A stretch of 64,000 nucleotides of DNA from Linnemannia elongata (Eukaryota > Mortierellomycota > Mortierellomycetes > Mortierellales > Mortierellaceae): the NCBI GenBank assembly GCA_036320915.1, contig JAXBDG010000022.1, positions 310,001-374,000 on the forward strand, written 5' to 3'. Below, one piece after another: positions 21,615-34,364 of this stretch. The number at the start of each line of letters is the position of its first letter. Within the stretch, counting starts at the first letter, position 1. The translations under genes and the position numbers were made by a program. Below the pieces are notes generated by a model, which saw nothing but the letters and a program-made list of their open reading frames with translations, made no database searches and was not told where the DNA came from.

Positions 21615-24445
21615 TCACCAGTCGTCGCCCATATCGTTGTAATTATACTCGTCCTCCTCGACCCGCCTATATCCCATCATCGCGCCCCATGACTGATCAG
21701 GCAACTCCTCTTCCTCCTCCTCAGCCTCCACAACCTCCTCTTCCTCCTCCTCTGGCGCAGGGGTCGCCTCAGCCTCACGTTCAGCCCTCGTCCGAGACTT
21801 GGGAGGCGCAATGATCTCATCCTCATCCTCGTCATTCTCCCGTGAGCCATTAGTCGCCAAGCTGCGCGCCTGCATCGATTGCTCCCTCGAAACCGTTCTG
21901 CTCCCTGCAGGGGTTGACGAAAACTTTACAGAGTTACCCGTCTTACTCTTGATCATTCGACTGACAGACGCCAAACGACCCGGGCGAGCTGACCCCTCCC
22001 GACTAGGACCCATGGATGACTGTCGTGACCGCACAGGTGTCCGGACCAATCCTGGTTCTTCAAAGACAGACTTGATGGGTGCTGGTGATCCGGATTCGTA
22101 TACGATTGGTTTCGTGTCGAAGAGCTCGTCCATGTTATCCAGAGCAGAGTAATTGATCTTTTTCGATTTTTGACGAGGTAGTTTTGGTTGCAAAATGTTC
22201 TTTCCCGCCTCTGCCGCCGTCGACGAGCCTGCTCCCTGAACATGGCGCTTCGCCTTCTTGCGCTATATCACGATAAAAACAAAAAAAAAAGCAAAGAATC
22301 TTTGTTTAGTTGTCGTTGTTTCTCTTTCAGTCACATTCATACCGACAAAACAATTTTCTGCAACATGTTCCTGAACTTACTCCTTTCTTGTTGTGGTAGA
22401 TACCCATCTTCTTTTCCATCTCGATACGTGCACGCTTCTCCTCCTGCTCCTGCAGATACTCCTTGTTGAACTCCATCCAGACTTGAGTCTTGATCTTGAC
22501 TTCTTCGTCGTTCAGGATAATGCTGTCAATCTCGTCATCGTCCACATCATCCAAGGGCTCATATGGAATCAACTTGCGCGCCTCATCTTCAGCTATTTGA
22601 GACATGAAGAAATAAGAAGAGGTGTTGGTTAGAAAACACGAATATTCGGAACTCACGGTGATACAACTGTACAACGTGAAAGTTGGGGAACTTACCATCC
22701 AGACGAGCTTCTTCCTGCATGATCAGAGGATTGTGCATGGCCGCTTCCATCTCCTCCTCAAGTTCTTCTTCCTCCTCCTCATCTCCTTCCCCTTCCTCTT
22801 CCTCTTCCTCCTCCTCCTCACCTTCTCCTTCAATCTTTGCTGTGACCGCTGCTGCTTCCTCTTCTTCGTCTCCCTCGTCATCGGCTTCTCGATTCCGCTT
22901 GCCAGCCACAGGGACAACATGCTCAGCAGTGGTCTCGTCATCTTCACCCTCCTTGACTGTGTGCAGGTCAATCTTGGACGTCCTTTGTCCACGACGGATA
23001 ATTTCCTGGTTGACTTCATCCTCTTCCTCCTCGTCTTCCCCAAGCTCCCAATGAGTCTTTTTCCTTGACTTTGTGAACGCAGGTGGATCTGCTGCATCTT
23101 CCAGCCACAATTCCCGGAAATCAGATACCGTCAATTGACCTGAAGGTGTCGACGCAAACTCATCCAATCTATTGTAAGAATACATAAAAGTTGGGGGGGT
23201 TAGGAGCTATCCATATTACACATATTTGAGTGGAGAGAGAAAAAAAAAAAAAGAAAAAAAAAAAAAGAAGGGAAACGGCTAAAATCACAGGGGTTTCCTT
23301 ACCGTTTCCTCAAGGTAGACTCTCCAATCTTGACAACCTGAATGATCTCCTTTTGCGAACGTCTATAATGATGCATTCTGGCAGCAATAAGAAGACAGGC
23401 GCCACAGACACCAGCTGGGCGACGACCGGTCCTGATCCAATCACGATCCATGCGCGACACCAAGCGGAGAGCATCGTTGGCGACTCGTTGTGTATCTTCG
23501 CCAAAATCCAGCATTGTTGCAAATCGAGAAATGTACAGTGAAGGGTCAACCAAGGGCAACTGAAGATTCAGCTGCTTTGTCAAATGTAGAAATGTCACTC
23601 CCAGCTTGAACACGTTCAACTAACGGAATAAGAAAAAGGCAAGAAAAGAGTGGGGTTAGATGATCGGTCACTTTCTTATATAAAACTATCCTGCTAAATA
23701 ATACCAAAAAAAAAGAGCGAACAAAAATGTACCTGAAGAAGTTCAGAAAAGTCGATCAACATATGGGTGGTCTTTTCCATTCTGCAGACGATATAAAGAC
23801 AGCAGGCGACAACATGTTCACTTCGACGACCCTGAATAAAGTTGTTGGTGATGGCGAGGTTGAAGTAGCGTTGGGCGACTTCGGCATGATGTTCGTTCAG
23901 CTTGAGAGCGACCGCCATGGCTGTAATTCGTCTCCTGGCCGCATCTAATGTCTTTTCTCTCGATTCCTGACTTGTCTGCCTCCGTCCCGGTCCCATAGAT
24001 CGTGCTCCAGCTATAGGAAAGGAAAAGGGTGGGAAGAAGGTTGATGAATTAGAGACTCTGCATGATAGGACGGAGGCACAGATGAATATTCTATTTTGAA
24101 GAGAGATATGTTATCGATCGATTAAAAAATCCATTTTACAGCTTGTTACCTTTGCCTTCGCCGACGAATGTTCCGACCACCGATGCAGCTCCTCCTCCGC
24201 TTTCATTGAACGAGATCTCTGCAATAATGGTATTTTCCTCCAAGACCTATATCAAATGGTTTGTTTTCAGTTGGTAATAGAAAAAAGTGTCAGTTTTTGT
24301 TTCGGTATACCTCAATAATCAGTGCCAACATAACAAAGAAGACGACGAAGAAGGAGAGACTTACGGCACCGCAGCCTGTGCAGGTTGCGTTTCCTTGACC
24401 AGAGTCATACTCGATACTGTTTCCACCACAGTAGGGACAAGCCAT
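21615..24445 (-). CDS. BRF1: TFIIIB subunit Brf1 (RNA polymerase III initiation factor)
   Basis: Seven exons: 24445-24365, 24246-24150, 24010-23733, 23619-23303, 23168-22696, 22592-22381, 22262-21615; 701 residues. The N-terminal TFIIB-type zinc ribbon has C3, C6, C22 and C25 (MACPYCGG...CTGCGA). Two cyclin folds follow: [18 protein letters not shown] through [20 protein letters not shown], and [19 protein letters not shown] through [19 protein letters not shown]. After a Glu/Asp-rich linker comes the Brf-specific homology region ([20 protein letters not shown]...WMEFNKEYL) that binds TBP in yeast. The C-terminal exon ends in an acidic WGAMMGYRR...DMGDDW tail. Brf1 recruits TBP and Pol III to tRNA and 5S genes. 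It is divergent from MCT1 across 576 bases. Confidence 0.95.
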
Positions 24446-25021
24446 GATTGTAGAAAGGTGTTGTTTTGTGAAAAAAAGTTTTGTTGGACGAAGAGGTGGA
24501 GGCGCGGCGCTAGGAAATTATATGTGCTGGTTCGGTCCCGGGCTTGAGTTGTATTGCAATCGACTGCTTAGTTGTTGAGCGTTATTTGTGGAGGGGAAGG
24601 GTGATAGTAGGGGGAGAATGTAAAGACTGAGCGCTCGTTTGTTTGTTGGTATGAGATGGCGATGGGGAGGAGTCGGGTTATTCTTTGAATGGTCCAGCGA
24701 AAGGAAGGATGGACGGTTGGAGGCGATGTGTTTGAGGGAAAGGTGACTGAGGAGTGTTAGAAGGAGAGGGAGAAAAAGAGTCAAAAGAAAGGCTGGGAAA
24801 AAAATCAAAGGTTGCGGTCAAAAAAACAAACATCACGTGAAACAATTCACACTGGATAAGTGGAAAAGAAGAACCAGGGACGGACAGATTCCATTCCCCT
24901 CGAGGGAGAGACTTTACCTTCTCTTTTATCTTTTCTCCACTGACCTTACTCACACTTACCATCAACAACCTTCTTCGCCTTCCCTCCCTCCACACCCTCG
25001 ACTCAAATATCACTTCACAGC
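24446..25021. other. Divergent promoter region of BRF1 and MCT1
   Basis: 576 bases between two start codons on opposite strands. No ORF worth calling. The MCT1 side is CT-rich close to the ATG. No TATA element stands out. Confidence 0.5.
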
Positions 25022-27319
25022 ATGGCACACGCTCCGTCCTCTACATCTGCCGCCGTCAGGGGGGCAATGCGACTATCGACAACGCCAATTGGAGGCATCA
25101 AACTATCACCCCTGTCAAGATCTGCTCTACTCGACACCACTGGAGCGCGTCAGACTCAACCCCGTATTCGCCTCTACTCTACTAGTGTCCTCAATACAGC
25201 TGATTCAACCCCAGAGGTACCGTCAGCCAATAATACATTTCAAATGCATGCATTCTCACTGCCAGCACATAAAAATGGAGTGAGAACATTGACCTTGTCC
25301 GTTCATCAAAATAACAACGAAACCATTTCGCCCACGCACAGCCACAGTACATCTACTCAATCCCTCATCAATTTACTTACTTCTGAATCACATAGGTTTC
25401 GAACAAGCGCGCCATTCTCTTCCCAGGTACCTATTACAGGCAAAAAAGAATTGGACAGCAACATTTTGCGCACAAAGGAACGAAGTCAGCTAACTCCCTT
25501 CTCATTCACCAAACACTCCTCCCAACAATACTTTTACTTGTATTCAAATAATAAACTACATTTTCTATCGCTGATTAGGCCAAGGTTCACAATACGTCGG
25601 AATGGGCCGGGATCTCTACGAGACCTACCCCATCGCACGCCAAACCATCGACGAAGCCGACGCCATTCTCTTTTCCATGTCACCATCCTCATCATCATCA
25701 TCACCTCAAGAAGAAGGATACTTGAAAAGAGTCATGTTTGAAGGACCACAGGAAGAACTTACAAGGACCGAAAACGCCCAACCCGCCATTTTGACTACCT
25801 CCATAGCGTTGTTGAGGGTGCTGGAGACTGAGCATGGGTTGGATTTGAAGGAGAGTTGTCGGTTTGCGTTGGGTCATTCGCTGGGAGAGTACTCGGCTTT
25901 GGTCGCGACGCGTGCGTTGAGTCTTCCTGATGCTGTTCGATTGGTGGTAAAGTGTACCTTTTTGAGTACATTGTAAATGCTGTGTTGAACAAACTTGCAG
26001 TTGTTTTTTGTTGTGCTGAAAATACTCATACATGGCTACTTTGTTGATTGTTTTTAGAGAATACGTGGAGATGCAATGGCGATGGCAGTGACGGACAAGA
26101 AGGGAATGACGGCCATGTCGGCTCTCGTCGTACGTGCCTCTAAACTTGATGAACTCGTGAAGGCCATGCACGAGATTCAAACCGAGCTTTCACCAACAGG
26201 AGAAATTGCTGAAATCGCCAATATTAATAGCGTAAGAACAAAGAACGACCCCAGTTGCTGAAACCCTGCATGCCGCCATTGCTCAACTGATCCTGCAACT
26301 GACTGACTTTTTTTTTGGTGTTTGCTTTGTTGAATGATAATGGTGGCGACGAGATAAGTCATTTCAGGTCGTTATCAGCGGAACGGTCAAGGGCGTCGAC
26401 CATGCTTCAAAGACCCTCCAGTTCCGAAAGATTGCCGCCAAAGCTGTCGACCTGCCCGTCTCGTAAAGTCAACCCCCCCTCTCTTCGTATCACGCTTGGA
26501 CCAAATTTCTTTTTATTCGTACCACGAGAGGACCGCGGAACATTTCGGCCACCTTTCTGACAGCTGCCTTATCCACTTTTTTTTTTTCGTTTTCTTTTTC
26601 TTTCTTTGTTGGTTGTTTGATGGTCTGTAGAGCTCCGTTCCATTGCAGTCTGATGGAACCAGCCGCAAGAGTCATGAAGGATGCCCTGGCAGACATCTCT
26701 TTCAAGCAACCCATCATCCCCATCGTTTCAAACGTCCAAGCCCAGCCCGTAAAGTTTCCTTCTCCTCTCCCCCGCTCGCTGGAAACATTGTCCTTTCTAG
26801 TTTTTCCTCCAAACCACCAAATGATTTTTTTTGAGTTTCGGAGAAAAAGAAGCAAAACAAACGTATCTCACACCACGGACCCTCTCTCTCTCTCCTTTTT
26901 TTTTTTTTTTTTTTTTTTCTTGTTTCTAGATTGAGTCAAGCAACGACATCCCAAGCCTACTGGTCCAACAGGTGACAGATACAGTCCAATGGCGCCAGAG
27001 TCTCGTCAACCTCCACAGCCAGCAGCAGCAATACGACATCTCTGAGTATATTTGTATTGGCCCCGGAAAAGTCATCTGCAATCTTTTGCGTAAAGAGTAT
27101 CCCCTCGACACCATCAGGTACTCGAAAAACACACACACACATATACACACACACCATCTCACTCCCTTTATTGTTTCTGTCAAAAATATGATAAATATGG
27201 GTTTCAGGGGTTCAACTAAAAACTAACGATCGAACAAAAAAAAAAACAAAACATGAACTCTCTCATTCAAAAATAGGTCCGTATCGACAGTTGAAGACAT
27301 TCAGCAATGGAAACTTTAA
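25022..27319 (+). CDS. MCT1: Mitochondrial malonyl-CoA:acyl carrier protein transacylase
   Basis: Eight exons: 25022-25216, 25396-25426, 25579-25946, 26058-26231, 26368-26462, 26631-26748, 26930-27117, 27277-27319; 403 residues. It transfers malonyl from CoA to acyl carrier protein, feeding type II fatty acid synthesis and lipoate production in mitochondria. Family motifs: ILFPGQGSQYVGMG (built from the 31-nt exon 2 plus exon 3), the nucleophile elbow GHSLGEYSAL (S176) and the catalytic His in APFHCSLMEPA (H292). The first 60 residues are Arg/Ser/Thr-rich without a run of acid, consistent with a mitochondrial presequence ahead of the catalytic domain. Reading past the exon 1 donor gives a 239-residue frame that misses the catalytic domain, so I chose the spliced model. 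It converges on EGT1. Confidence 0.93.
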
Positions 27320-27455
27320 TACTGGGAAAGCGCATTACCACTAAAGTGATGTCAAACAAAATAAAAAAAAAAAAAAATAACTCTCTCGAACATGTAAAAT
27401 GAGGGGTGAACCTCTCCCCCTCCTTTTTTTTTAACAATCGGTCATTGAGTGCCTG

Positions 27456-27461
27456 AATAAA
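27456..27461 (+). terminator. Polyadenylation signal of MCT1
   Basis: AATAAA 137 bases after the MCT1 stop codon, within the convergent MCT1/EGT1 spacer. Confidence 0.5.
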
Positions 27462-27525
27462 TCAGAGGTCATAATGGCAGTGGGATTAATGTCAATCAAA
27501 GAAGGTCTCATGTCACGCCTTCAAG

Positions 27526-27531
27526 TTTATT
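27526..27531 (-). terminator. Polyadenylation signal of EGT1
   Basis: AATAAA on the minus strand, 40 bases after the EGT1 stop. Together with the MCT1 signal at 27456 it implies overlapping or abutting 3' UTRs. Confidence 0.5.
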
Positions 27532-27570
27532 TTTCTATGTACATACACCGCATATGACAATTACAGATAA

Positions 27571-30500
27571 CTAAGCGCGTCGGACAAGACGGAAGCCGGC
27601 AAACACGAACGGATAATTGGCCTGGTACCAGTTGCGGAAACTCCGACGCTCCGCAATCCGGGGGTGCGTCGCCCAAGAGGCTCCCAGAACTACCATATGC
27701 TTCTCGTCAAAGAAGTCGGTCGAGTAACCCGGGTACAGGGTTGAAGTCTTGAATCCTTCCTTGTCTAGCGGGGCGAATGTGGTAGACGTCCAGTCCCAGA
27801 GACCACCAGGGCCGCTGAAATGGAAAGAGTTGGAGGAGGCGGTGGAGAGGGATTGGTGGTCAAGGGTAGGGTACCATTGCCGGAATCCGTAGGTCTCCAA
27901 TCCGGTCTTGGGAACTGTCGCTTGCCTCAACTTGAAGGCGATCGAGAGCTCGTGCTCGGTCGGTAGCGTGTAGGTGGAACCCTGCTGATTCGACAACCAG
28001 GCTGCATATCCGATAGCCTGGATGTTCGAGCACGAGACAGGCCAAACACCCGAGACTTCCAGGGGTACTGGGCCATAGACGCTCTTGACAAAGACCTCAC
28101 CGCCATCTTGAATCAACCACGACGCAGGAGTCTTTTCATTTCCTTGCAGAGACTTGCCAGTGACACCAACTGACTTCAAGTATCCCAAGAATTCGCTGTT
28201 CGTCACCTGGCGGGACTGGATCTCGAATGTCGAGGGAAGAGGGCGAGACGTGACGAGAGGATGCTCATTGTCCCAACCAAAGGCTGTCGTGAGGTCCTCA
28301 TTGTGATCATCGGTCAAGTCGTCAGATTCAAGATCGTTGTGGCCCAGCGAGATGATATCCTTGTTCAACTGTGCAGGGTTAATCGAGAACCAGGTGGCGG
28401 GGGAGACGGTCGAGGGCGACAATGGTGCTTCGCTTGATGATGTGCCATCGGCAGCGCTCTTCTTGACCGCCCATGGGGCTGGGATCGAGGGAGGAGGCGC
28501 CGTGTTGGGCGACTGTGCGAGCATGTAGATACTATGGCATCAGGAAAAACGAAAGATTAGCACTCTGGTACATTCATCCTTCGTTTTGCGCATTATGCTT
28601 CCATTGTTTTCAACTCCATTCATTCCTGCAACAAGGAAATACTTACATTGTCTCGAGGTGCATTGCTTCGTGTTCAAACGCCATGAACACTATGCGGGCC
28701 AGCCGACGGGTCATGGGGTAAGCGACAGGGTCGTTCAAGACCTTGAAGAGACGCTCGCGAACACGGTCCCGGAATGCAATGATACTCTCGATCTCGGGCC
28801 AAGAATCAGGCACTTCCGAGTGTGAATGGCACTGAGTGGGGTCCTCGACATCTGGGTCAATTCCACGCTCAAAGATGACACTGAAATACGAAGGCTCTGT
28901 GAATGGCTCCTTGAGAACTCTCGAGAGTTGAATATCAAGGAACGTAGGGATGTGACCCAAGTAGAAGAGGAAGGGGTGTCGAAGAGCGATGGGCTTCTCG
29001 AGCAGCATGGTTGGGTGTTGGATCATTGTCATGGTGACAAGGTCCCAGGACTTCCAGAGTTCCGTCCACTCGTCCTGCGAGGGCAAGGGCTTGTCGGCCA
29101 CGGGGGTCTTGAAGTAGAAAGGCGTCTTCTGAACAAGGTGAAGATCGTAACGGTTGCTGGAGCTGGTCCACTGTCCGACCTTGGTCATCTCGGTATCCTC
29201 AAACAGCTGCGTCGACTCTTGAAGGGACCACTTGTACGAGTACTCGACGTTGATGAGTTCGTCCTGTGCAAGGGCAATACGGACCTCCTCACCCGTGGAA
29301 GGAGCAGTGTAGACGAGCTCATGGGCCTCCTTGACCTGGTAGTACGCCTCGTGCCGTCCGAGCTCAACATTGTACTGTGCGAAGTAGCGAAACTTCTGGC
29401 GGTCGATAAAGTCTTGACCGAGGAGGACGTTGATGTGATCCAGGCCGTTCATGATAAAGTCACGCGTCACGCCCTTGGGGTCGTTATAGGCGACAGTGAT
29501 CTCTTGGGCGTCGTTGCGGCGGTCGACACCAATGATCCAATTGTCGCCGACGTTGAGGGACTTGCGGTACGAGGCAAGGAAATCCTGGGCCTCCTCACGG
29601 GTATAGTTGCCGATGGAAGATCCCAACCAGAGAAGTGTCTTGGGGACTTCGGACCCAAAGGAACTGACAAAGGCCAGACCTTGGTCGTAGGTACCCCAGA
29701 GTCCGGCCGTCTTGACATTGGCAAACTGACCCAGAGACTTTAGGGACTATAATGGTGGTTGTTGGGGAGGAGGAGGAGGAGGAGGGGGCAGGAAAAGAGG
29801 AATGGGTGAGTGTCATGCGAGTCATGCGCTTGGGTCTTTCCTTTTTCTAAAAGTGGCCACCCTATCTTGAGCGTGAGAAAAAAGGAGGTGGACAGAAAGT
29901 AACAAAAAGTATTCATTGTCGCAAAAAAATAAATAAAGGGACAGAGAGAGAGGATAACGGCGATACCCCTCAGACATACAAGGGTCAAAGTCAAACGATA
30001 ACTGCGATAACGTAAAATTATGATAATGGGAATAAAGGTGGTGCCTGCGCATGCGCTCTTTTCAACTGCATATTCGTATCCGTCCCTGAACAGATATCGT
30101 GCACTCACTAAGACGGTCCCCGGGCCAAAAACAGTAATGGCAATTGGTCCGGGGTATGTCGCACCAAAGAAAAATAAGAAGAGGTGGTCTAGGCTTGGAA
30201 GCCATCATGACGCGCATCCTTCTTCCCATGATATGAAAGAAGGAGCAAGTCGATCGCGACACAAAAAACAATCGTGCTCTCATGAACGATTCAACCCCTC
30301 CTCTATCATTTGCTCAGCTGCATGCATATGATGCATATGGACAAAGCCATGTCTGTCCAAAGTCCCACCTATCTCTGATGCCCCCCACTATTGCCCCTTT
30401 TCCTCACAAAAGAAAGTGCGCCGTCCGTCATTGTTAGAGAAAAAAATAAAGCAGAAAGAAGGTTGTTCTTTGGGCCGTGGGACAGAAGAAGAAGAAAATA

Positions 30501-31565
30501 AATGCTATTTGATGGCGTCAAATGACGCTCCTTCATTACTGCATCCTCTTTTTAACCGACCGTGTCCTCTTTCTCCCTTGTAGATGGGGCTGATGTTCAA
30601 CAAAGAATGACTTGGGGAAGTGACAATTACCTTGGTCAACTCGTCGAGCATCAGGTCGAGGGCATAATAGCGGATGTTCTTGCGCTTTCTCTCGAGGGCA
30701 TTCAGCAATAAGACGGTCTTGCGGAGGGACCTATCATGGCGTAATAACAAACGCACGCACGCAAACCACACAGAAAAGTAAACGAGAAAAAAAAACAACA
30801 AAACAATATGTATGAGTTGTCAATGCACACATATGCAAAACACAAACTCTCCGATGTGTCTCCCCCCTTGTTGTCCGTTTATGCCTTTTCTCCTTCCTCT
30901 TCGTCCTCATCGGTCCGGTCGGTCACTTACCCGGCTCCGAGCTCAACAACGACGCTGTTATCGGGGATATGGTCGACAATCTTGTCAGCATCGCGCTCAA
31001 GGATCTCGATTTCCTCCTGCGTGAGGTAATACTCTTGTAAGTAGGTGATCTGATCAAAGAGCTGGAGACCATAATCATCGTAAAGAACCATGGTCGGGAT
31101 GGTCTTGGGGGTTCCCTCGACCGCAGGCTTCAGGCTCGACAGGATCATCTTGGGTAAATCGAAGCCTTCCGAGGACGACGGTTCCTCGGTTGCTGTCTCG
31201 GACGACTCTTGCTCCATAGTGTTGTTGTTGCTGCTTCCACTGCTGCTGCTGCTGGTGCTGTCCCGGTGGTGGAAATTGTGATGTTCATCATGAAGATGGG
31301 CCTCGTCGGTCAGGGAGGTGACATCGGTCATATCGTCGGGACTGTCCGAGTCAGCACTGTCCCAGGCAGCCTCGGGGTTCTCGAGGACAAGGTCAAGGGG
31401 GAGGACATCGACATCTGAGGCAGCAGTGGAGGTGTTGGCACCGGCACAGTGAGGAGGGCTGGGGTAGGCATCTTGGTCGATCTTTTGTCTCTTGGCGTCG
31501 TGAGTGAATGACTGGCGGAGGTCGATGATGGTAGGGGTCATGGTGGAAGAGTATGTAGAGGCCAT
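27571..31565 (-). CDS. EGT1: Ergothioneine biosynthesis protein Egt1 (EgtD-EgtB fusion)
   Basis: Four exons: 31565-30931, 30730-30631, 29746-28647, 28531-27571; 931 residues. Egt1 trimethylates histidine to hercynine (EgtD-like part) and then couples hercynine to cysteine with O2 (EgtB-like part) on the way to the thiol antioxidant ergothioneine. An N-terminal Ser/Asp-rich extension of about 120 residues precedes the SAM methyltransferase (YDDYGLQLFDQITYLQEYYL, VVELGAGS, LWLGSSIGN). The DinB_2-type iron domain carries H510 (FYLGH) and H604/H608 (HEAMH), the expected three-His set. The C-terminal FGE-sulfatase domain ends with GPGGLWDWTSTTF, VLGASWATH and NYPFVFAGFRLVR. Intron 2 is unusually long (29747-30630, 884 bases). 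The downstream lyase Egt2 is not in the window. Confidence 0.95.
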
Positions 31566-32064
31566 GTTGATAGGAAGGAAGGATATATTTGTCTACTGTA
31601 AGGAGGGAGAGTGTCGAATGGACGTTCAATTGAATGTAAAGCAAAGAGATATGCAGTTGAATGCGTTTTCTTTTGTTGTGGTTTGCTGTTGAAAGGCTGA
31701 GAAAAGGAAGAGGCTGTTGAAGAGAAAAGTGTGTGTGTGAGTAGGGGGTATCGATGTCTTTTATAGGTGTGGATGTGATGACGACGAATGATGTGTGAGT
31801 GTATGTGTTCCACGTACAACAAAGACGAAGAAAGTGCAAGAAGGCATTTCTATGTGATCAAAACGCGAATTGGATTGGATTGGGTCCATCGGTCAATTAG
31901 GGGGTTAATGCGTGGGATGTGATGGTCACCATTGTTCGTTTGTTTATTTGCCTTCAACCAGTAAAGAACAGCGCAGACACACACACTCCCGTTCGCTTGC
32001 GCGGTTCATTCCATTCGCTCTCTGACAAAGAACAAAAAGGTGTAGCTGAGTGAGCAAGCATATT

Positions 32065-32065
<1 letters not shown>

Positions 32066-32098
<33 letters not shown>
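32066..32098. repeat. T33 homopolymer
   Basis: Thirty-three consecutive T residues about 500 bases upstream of EGT1. Confidence 0.85.
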
Positions 32099-32099
<1 letters not shown>

Positions 32100-34314
32100 T
32101 TTACACCAGCCCTTGTCAGTTATCCCCCTCAGGCCCCCTTTTAGAAAAAATAGTAATGCACCAGGCGGCCACTTATTATTCACTTGGAAAAAAAAAAAAA
32201 AAATAAAATTTAGCGCATATGCGCGTTTTCTTCAATTGTGCGCATCGTACGTCCACTTTTCGTGAAGGATAATTCTTGTCCCCCTCGGAACAACAACCCA
32301 TTAGCTATCAATTGTTCATCCCTCCCTCCTTCCTCCTTCTCATTCTCACTCTCGCTTTCTGCTTGTCCTTCTCGTTATCCCTGCCATCTTGTTTTCTCCC
32401 TTCGATCGACACGATTGCCGCTTGCCAAGTCTATTCAATCCCTATCCTCCTGTTTTTTTAATTTTTTTTTTCATTCTTAATATATTTATTTTTTCAATAC
32501 CAAAAAGCCAACAAACGAGGAAGAACTCGTTTCTGCGGACGGGAGAGTCCGTTCACAGAAATGCGATCCAGCGGAAGCGACAATGCCACAGGCCAGACCA
32601 GGGCTCAGCTGTTGCTTGTTTCCAGTTATTATTTTTACAATTCAACTGAACTAGACCCTCACCCTCATTCGTCACTCCCTCCCGCCCTCTTCACTTTCCT
32701 TCTACCCTCCCTCTCTTTGACGCCTTTGTTCACCCACCCACTCACTACTTTTTTTTTTTTTTACCAAATCCAAACATTGGCAATTACCGAAGGCTGACGC
32801 CAGAGATCGTCACCACCTCTCAGCCTAGTTGGGAATTTAAGTGAATGAATCGAACGATGCAAGAGAGAAGGACAATGTTGATTTTGTTCGATCGAATTCT
32901 TGCACTTCAGGCACATCTACGGCCACGGACCCTTCCTTCTTTTCTCAGCCCTCCGCTCCATTTTCCATCTGGCATTGCTGATTTTCCTTGCTCACTCTCT
33001 CATCCTCACGCACAGCCCGGTCGGTGGAGAGAAAACAAAAATCACAACTTAAAAAAAAGTGAGGCTGCGCATCAAGGGGAGATGTTCCAATTGACCCGGC
33101 GTGTTCTGCTCAATTGAACTCAATGGTGTCTAATAGAAGCGGCGCTGTTCCTTTGTGCGTTCTTTTTGGCCATGATCGAGACCCCTAGCATCATGAGTGT
33201 GAAACAAGCTTTTTTATTTGACCCTGGAGAGGTACTCTTTTTAGCCGCAGTCGGCATACTTCGCTGTTCCAAGAGCGCCGAGATCCGAGACGGGTTTGTA
33301 AGCAGCGAAGCAGCTCCTCTTCTTTTATTTTACCTTCCTCTTCCTGATCTCTTGGACCTTATTTTATTTCCATGGTCAACGTCAATTACTTCTGTCTGTT
33401 TCTTCAGTGTTCCGTCAACAGCGCAGGCGTCAAACATGGTTGACTTCTTTTTTTCACCCAGTTGATCCATCCACAGTCAAGTCAAACTCATTAGAGTTTT
33501 TCCCTAGCGTGGTGTGAGTGATGGATGTCAAGAGCGCAGTCCACTAGAACGGTGTTCTTGAGCCACACCGGACTTTTACTCGCCTTCATGTATATTTTGG
33601 TCCATCTTCCCGCCCTTTTGATTGTGCTGATAAAAGTCTAGATCCGTATATATTCTCGTAGCATAAGAGAGAGAGAGAAAGAGAGAGAGAGTACCTGTCG
33701 CGTTGTTATCGCACACTCTTATAGGAACAAATTAGACATTTTCCCCTGCGACACAAAAAAAAAATAATATGCGATCAGCCCACAGCCCTTTTTTTTCCAG
33801 CCTTACGTCGTGTGTCCACTCGCCATTGCTTATTTCTTTTTATGTTTTTGTTTTTTTTTTCTCTCTTGCTTGTCGCATTTTACATTTTATATTTTCGCCC
33901 TTTTGGCCTCCACGTTCTCCTACCGCCTCCTACTTCACCTCCTTCAACTACCTTTTTTTGATCTCTCTCCCCCCCTTTTTTTGTTATCTGACATACACCT
34001 GAAGAGAAAAAAAAAGAAAAGCCTCGCTATAAAAAAAATTACCGCTGTTTCGTTCCGAACGTCGATCCTTCTCCTTTTGTCAGGTTTTTTTTTTTTTTTT
34101 TATCGGCGTCGTCGTCGTCGTCGCATTGGGGAGTCGCTCATTCGCAGATACCCTTGTCGCCAATGGCAAGTGTATATTGCGTACCCTTTAACCTTCACGC
34201 TTTCTCTCTCTCTCTTCTCTCAGTCAATGATCGATGCAACACAACATGGGAAATAAGTTGTTCAACAAACAAAAAGAAAAATAAGACGGAGGAGTAACCG
34301 CGGATGCAGACAGT

Positions 34315-34318
<4 letters not shown>

Positions 34319-34361
<43 letters not shown>
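34319..34361. repeat. CA microsatellite
   Basis: An uninterrupted (CA)n run of about 43 bases in intergenic DNA, followed by a short imperfect CTCACACA extension. Confidence 0.9.

Positions 34362-34364
<3 letters not shown>

Noticed and set aside
28826..29743. A 305-codon plus-strand ORF opposite EGT1
   Set aside because: It is antisense to the most conserved EGT1 exon; codon constraint on the true strand suppresses stops here. It has no domain of its own.
32561..32620. Possible first exon beginning MRSSGSDNATGQ
   Set aside because: The short peptide looks exon-like, but I found no good donor and no downstream exon that continues a recognisable protein.
33166..33465. A 99-codon plus-strand ORF upstream of EGT1
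   Set aside because: Composition is driven by T/C-rich DNA, with no domain and no neighbouring exon in phase.
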